DNA of 16,511 nucleotides. Source: JBOHHM01 sp050725495 (GTDB lineage: Bacteria; Pseudomonadota; Gammaproteobacteria; Burkholderiales; Burkholderiaceae_C). The stretch's first letter is position 1. The number at the start of each line of letters is the position of its first letter. Location: contig JBOHHM010000150.1 of NCBI GenBank assembly GCA_050725495.1, forward strand, positions 1 to 16,511, written 5' to 3'. Shown one piece after another: positions 13,357 to 16,511 of the stretch. The notes below the pieces were generated by a model. That model saw nothing but the letters and a program-made list of their open reading frames with translations. It had not been told where the DNA came from and did no database searches. Position numbers and translations under genes: made by a program.

Positions 13357-14343
13357 TCAGCCCAGCAGCCGCGCCAGCGTGAGCAGCGCCAGCAGCACCA
13401 TCCACATCACGACCGAGCGCCAGACCAGGCCCACGATTTGCGCCAAGTGTGCCAGCTCGGGCGGGCGCCCCGGCGTGGACTCGCTGTCATGCGCCAGCGC
13501 TTCGGCCTGCAAGCCCTGGCTGCTGTTCGGGGAGAAAGCGGCCTTCAGCGCCTCGCCCCCCAGCTGCACGTTCACCGCGCCCGCGGTGGCAGCCAGGATG
13601 ACGCCGTCGTTGTCATTGGGAAAGTGCTGCGCATGGTGGCGCCAGCCATCGATGGCTTCCTCAAAACTGCCCACCACAGCAAAACTCAAGGCGGTCATGC
13701 GGGCCGGCAGCCAGTCGACGACGGTCCAGGCGCTGGCTGCGGCCCCCTGCAAGGCCGCGCTGGCGGGTTGGGGCTGCGCCTTGCCATTGGTTTTCCAGTA
13801 GCGCGACACGAACTCGCTCATGCGGTAGAGCACCGCCCCGGCCGGCCCCAGGCCAAGCGCCGCGAGCAGGGAAAAACAGGCCAGCACGCCGAACACATGG
13901 CGGTGCGCGGCCAACACCGAGTATTCGATGACATGGCGCACGATCTCGCTCTTGGGCAAGTCGCCCACCTCGACCTGCTGCCACTGGGCCAGCAGCTCGC
14001 GGGCGCGGGGCTCGTCACCGTCGTCGAGCGCGTCGCGGATGTCGGTGAAATAGTGGCTGAACTGCCGAAAGCCCAGGGTGACATAGAGCACGGCCACGCT
14101 CCACAACACGGCAAAGGGCCAGCCCAGCCCCCACCACAGCAGCGAGTGAATGACCAAGGCCAGCAGCGCCGGCAGCACCACGGCCAGACTCCAGGCCACC
14201 CAGCCATGGTGCGGCTTGCCCGCATCGAAATTGCGGCTGACCGACAGCGCCCAGGCTCGCAGCCCCGCATGAATCGGATTGCTGCGTCCCAGGGGACGGA
14301 CCTGCTCGATCAGCAAGGCAAACAGGATCGCGAAGAAGCTCAT
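13357..14343 (-). CDS. CobD/CbiB-like integral membrane protein
   Basis: 328 residues with an N-terminal hydrophobic helix (S-F-F-A-I-L-F-A-L-L-I-E-Q), two more hydrophobic stretches near 50-92, one near 148-170 and a C-terminal anchor (about 307-326). The D-x-L-P-A-R-M-T-A-L-S-F-A-type segment (W-L-P-A-R-M-T-A-L) and the N-D-N-D-G-V-I-L-A-A-T-A-G-A segment resemble CobD/CbiB, the adenosylcobinamide-phosphate synthase family; AmpE is also related. No cobalamin genes are nearby, so a role in B12 synthesis is doubtful, and it may be a divergent paralogue of unknown function. It lies upstream of hisC on the same strand. No Shine-Dalgarno is seen before ATG 14343. Confidence 0.78.
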   Translation of the reverse strand: MSFFAILFALLIEQVRPLGRSNPIHAGLRAWALSVSRNFDAGKPHHGWVAWSLAVVLPALLALVIHSLLWWGLGWPFAVLWSVAVLYVTLGFRQFSHYFTDIRDALDDGDEPRARELLAQWQQVEVGDLPKSEIVRHVIEYSVLAAHRHVFGVLACFSLLAALGLGPAGAVLYRMSEFVSRYWKTNGKAQPQPASAALQGAAASAWTVVDWLPARMTALSFAVVGSFEEAIDGWRHHAQHFPNDNDGVILAATAGAVNVQLGGEALKAAFSPNSSQGLQAEALAHDSESTPGRPPELAHLAQIVGLVWRSVVMWMVLLALLTLARLLG

Positions 14344-14393
14344 GCTGTGATGATAGCTGGCAGTGAGCGTTGAGCCCCATCAGTATGGTCCCC

Positions 14394-14430
14394 GATTCCA
14401 CGCTGAACGCTCAACGCCGAACACTGAACC
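14394..14430. repeat. 37-bp direct repeat, copy 1, built of heptamers
   Basis: Starts GATTCCACG and continues CTGAACG, CTCAACG, CCGAACA, CTGAACC: four degenerate 7-nt units. It is identical to 14466-14502. It lies in the 171-bp gap between the NUDIX stop and the CobD-like start. An inverted 9-mer GCGTTGAGC (14367-14375) matches GCTCAACGC inside the repeat. Confidence 0.85.
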
Positions 14431-14465
14431 CAGACGACTCGCCGATCGCGATTGCCACCAAGAAG

Positions 14466-14502
14466 GATTCCACGCTGAACGCTCAACGCCGAACACTGAA
14501 CC
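14466..14502. repeat. 37-bp direct repeat, copy 2
   Basis: An exact copy of 14394-14430, offset by 72 bp. The 35-bp spacer between copies shows no internal repeat. Only two copies are present. Confidence 0.85.
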
Positions 14503-14514
14503 TCTTCCCACTGC

Positions 14515-15219
14515 TCACGCCGAGAGAAACCGGTACAGATTGCGCAGCATGCCCGCCGTCGCGCCCCAGATGAATCGCTCTTTGTGCTGGTCCTGGTAGG
14601 GCATGGAGAACCACTCGCGGCGCACACCTTCCCACTCGAGGGCATGGCGGCGGTGATGGGCCGGGTTCATCAGGAATTCCAGCGGGACTTCAAACGCCTC
14701 GGCCACTTCGTAGGGGTTGGGCCGCAGCTCAAACCCCGGCTGCACCAGCGCGACCACGGGGGTGATGATGAACGAGGTGCCGGTGATGTAGGTCGGCAAG
14801 CTGCCCAGCACCTGCACAAAGCCGCTGTCCAGGCCCACCTCTTCCTGCGCTTCGCGCAGCGCCGTCGCGGCCGCATCGGCGTCGCCATCGTCCGAGCGAC
14901 CGCCCGGGAAGGCGATCTGACCCGAGTGCGTCGACAAATGCGTGGTGCGCTCGGTCAGCAGCACCGTGGGCTGGTCGCGCACGATGATGGGCACCAACAC
15001 CGAGGCATGGGCCGGCTCGCGGTTGGCAAACTTCTTCTCCAGCACCACCTCGGGCTGCCACATCGGCGGTGCCGCAAAGCGCTGGCGCAAGGCGGCGGGC
15101 GACAAGGCCTGCAGCGGCACGGCCCGCAGTTGCGCATCCACGCCCAGCACAGGGATGCGGCGCGGATCAAAATTCGGCAGCTTGGACAAGGGGGTGATAG
15201 ACGAGGAAACGGAACTCAC
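14515..15219 (-). CDS. NUDIX hydrolase, CoA pyrophosphatase-like
   Basis: About 234 residues. The Nudix box appears as G-G-R-S-D-D-G-D-A-D-A-A-A-T-A-L-R-E-A-Q-E-E-V-G-L, which fits G-x5-E-x7-R-E-U-x-E-E-x-G-U except that the first Glu is Asp. The preceding S-T-H-S-G-Q-I-A-F-P-G-G is the L-x3-S-G-Q-I-x-F-P-G-G lead-in typical of CoA-cleaving NudL-type enzymes (UPF0035 signature L-L-T-x-R-S/T). It would split CoA or its derivatives into 3',5'-ADP and phosphopantetheine. I chose GTG 15219 (S-S-V-S-S-S-I-T-P-L) because the longer open frame runs back over the rplS terminator and coding region. Only 12 bases separate this start from the terminator T run, so expression may depend on readthrough. 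Confidence 0.88.
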   Translation of the reverse strand: MSSVSSSITPLSKLPNFDPRRIPVLGVDAQLRAVPLQALSPAALRQRFAAPPMWQPEVVLEKKFANREPAHASVLVPIIVRDQPTVLLTERTTHLSTHSGQIAFPGGRSDDGDADAAATALREAQEEVGLDSGFVQVLGSLPTYITGTSFIITPVVALVQPGFELRPNPYEVAEAFEVPLEFLMNPAHHRRHALEWEGVRREWFSMPYQDQHKERFIWGATAGMLRNLYRFLSA

Positions 15220-15231
15220 GGCTTCAGAAAC

Positions 15232-15266
15232 AAAAAGGCCGCCGCAAGCATGAGCTGCGGCGGCCT
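15232..15266 (-). terminator. Rho-independent terminator after rplS
   Basis: On the minus strand AGGCCGCCGCA (15266-15256) pairs perfectly over 11 bp with TGCGGCGGCCT (15246-15236) around a 9-nt loop, then TTTTT to 15232. It lies 20 bases after the rplS stop. Confidence 0.9.
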
Positions 15267-15286
15267 GGATCGCAAACCAATGCGGG

Positions 15287-15667
<381 letters not shown>

Positions 15668-15776
15668 GGTTTCCTCAATGATCATGTCCGCGCCATGGTT
15701 GGCATTGTCGGGATTGACTGATGGCTTCCTTGCAAGGTGCCCGGAAGCGGCCGGCCAGAGGATCGAAAAGCTTTTA

Positions 15777-15785
15777 ATTATAACA
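15777..15785 (-). promoter_or_regulatory. Consensus extended -10 promoter for rplS, overlapping the trmD stop
   Basis: On the minus strand TGTTATAAT: a perfect TGn-TATAAT. It straddles the last codons and stop of trmD and would give a leader of about 100 nt before rplS. A -35 is not seen. The 110-bp trmD-rplS gap is long for this operon, consistent with a promoter. Confidence 0.6.
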
Positions 15786-16511
15786 ACTTGGCCAAAACCG
15801 CCTCGTCGGCCGCCGTCAGCCGGCCCGCCTGCCGCGCCGCGACAATCAGGTCGGGGCGGTGCCGGGCCGTCAGTTCCAGCCGCCGGTCGCGCCGCCAGCG
15901 CTCGATCTGGGCATGGTGGCCGGACAGCAGGGCTGGCGGCACCGGCCGCCCGTCCCACACCTCGGGCCGGGTGTAATGCGGGCAGTCCAGCAGCCCATCG
16001 AGCGCCGGATTGAAGCTGTCGAGCTGGTGGCTGCCCTCGTCGTTGAGCACGCCGGGCTGCAGCCGCGCGACCGCGTCGAGCAGCGCCATGGCGGCAATTT
16101 CGCCACCGGACAGCACGAAGTCGCCCAGGCTGAGCTGCAGGTCCACATGGGCATCGATGAAGCGCTGGTCTATGCCCTCGTAGCGGCCGCAGACCAGGAC
16201 AGCGCCCGCGCTGGCCGACCAGCGCTGCACGCCGGCGTGGTCCAGCGCCTGGCCGACGGGCGAGAACAGCACGACCGGCGCGGCGTCATTGCGTTCGGTC
16301 CTGATGGCGGCCAGGCACTGCGCCAGCGGCTCGGCCATCATCACCATGCCGGGGCCACCGCCGAAGGGCCGGTCGTCGACCCGGCGATAGTTGCCTTCGG
16401 CAAAATCGCGCAGATTCCACAGCCGCACATCGACCTGAGCGGACTCGTAGGCGCGGCGCGTGACGCCGCTGCTCAGAAACGGCGCGAACAACTCGGGAAA
16501 CAGGGTGATGA
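15778..16511 (-). CDS. trmD: tRNA (guanine-N1)-methyltransferase, 5' end beyond the window
   Basis: The SPOUT-class enzyme that methylates G37 of tRNAs with S-adenosylmethionine, preventing frameshifts. The frame stays open to the right edge as I-T-L-F-P-E-L-F-A-P-F-L, matching TrmD starting M-x-F-D-V-I-T-L-F-P-E, so only about 5 residues are missing. Visible motifs are R-P-F-G-G-G-P-G-M-V-M, C-G-R-Y-E-G-I-D-Q-R and S-L-G-D-F-V-L-S-G-G-E, the knotted cofactor-binding loops. D-S-F in the linker and H-Y-T-R-P-E are also conserved. It is followed by rplS in the same direction. An internal TTG at 16491 is not the true start. Confidence 0.96.
   Translation of the reverse strand, partial: ITLFPELFAPFLSSGVTRRAYESAQVDVRLWNLRDFAEGNYRRVDDRPFGGGPGMVMMAEPLAQCLAAIRTERNDAAPVVLFSPVGQALDHAGVQRWSASAGAVLVCGRYEGIDQRFIDAHVDLQLSLGDFVLSGGEIAAMALLDAVARLQPGVLNDEGSHQLDSFNPALDGLLDCPHYTRPEVWDGRPVPPALLSGHHAQIERWRRDRRLELTARHRPDLIVAARQAGRLTAADEAVLAKLL

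Noticed and set aside
14341..14357. A degenerate mini-repeat at the CobD-like start codon
   Set aside because: On the minus strand the first seven bases match GCTATCA but the 3' end does not follow the family pattern.
14394..14502. Possible CRISPR repeat-spacer unit
   Set aside because: Only two repeats with one spacer, no cas genes, and the repeat itself is made of degenerate heptamers.
14363..14599. A small plus-strand ORF (78 codons) across the heptamer repeats
   Set aside because: The repeated peptide arises only because the 72-bp offset is a multiple of three; no ribosome binding site, and it runs antisense into the NUDIX 3' end.

Overview
The window is a typical stretch of a high-GC betaproteobacterial chromosome, most likely Burkholderiales, family Comamonadaceae. 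Three things point there: the protein sequences; the gene neighbourhood trmD-rplS-NUDIX-CobD/CbiB-like-rsgA-phhB-M48-orn; and two kinds of short repeat I associate from memory with that family (a CCCCCTCGGGGGGC-centred element and 17-bp GCTA...AGC mini-palindromes). Genus cannot be fixed from the sequence alone.

Left part (1-5096). The tail of a GMP reductase gene meets a convergent alpha/beta hydrolase gene. Divergent from the hydrolase is a GntR/FCD regulator with a 12-bp perfect palindrome just before its start codon. Behind it on the same strand lie a phytanoyl-CoA-type Fe(II)/2-oxoglutarate dioxygenase, a Rossmann oxidoreductase with a C-terminal SAF domain, and a 3-hydroxyisobutyrate-dehydrogenase-like reductase. 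The tight spacing suggests one regulated catabolic operon whose substrate I cannot name. This is the best candidate here for an undescribed pathway.

Middle (5097-6828). tRNA-Ala(CGC) and tRNA-Lys(CTT) each have a recognisable -10 box and a following hairpin. A repeat element precedes a Bcr/CflA-type MFS exporter gene. A strong bidirectional terminator separates the exporter from the convergent DEAD-box helicase gene.

Right of centre (6828-12105). An RhlE-like helicase with a long RG-rich tail has a 5' leader of about 170 nt containing four consecutive hairpins. It is preceded on the same strand by oligoribonuclease (orn). Divergent from orn run an M48 (Ste24-like) membrane protease, pterin-4a-carbinolamine dehydratase (overlapping the protease stop by ATGA) and rsgA.

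Right part (12106-16511), all minus strand. In transcription order these are trmD (5' end cut by the window edge), rplS, a NUDIX CoA-pyrophosphatase-like gene, a CobD/CbiB-like membrane protein and hisC. The hisC gene is broken: an 81-bp insertion of the repeat element, in frame but carrying a TGA, separates codons 1-32 from the conserved N-T-N-E-N-P motif, with a 3-bp CTC at each side. The 171-bp gap between the NUDIX and CobD-like genes holds a 37-bp direct repeat built from degenerate heptamers. No stretch over 300 bases lacks a gene; the longest gene-free stretch is the 204-bp helicase leader (8664-8867).
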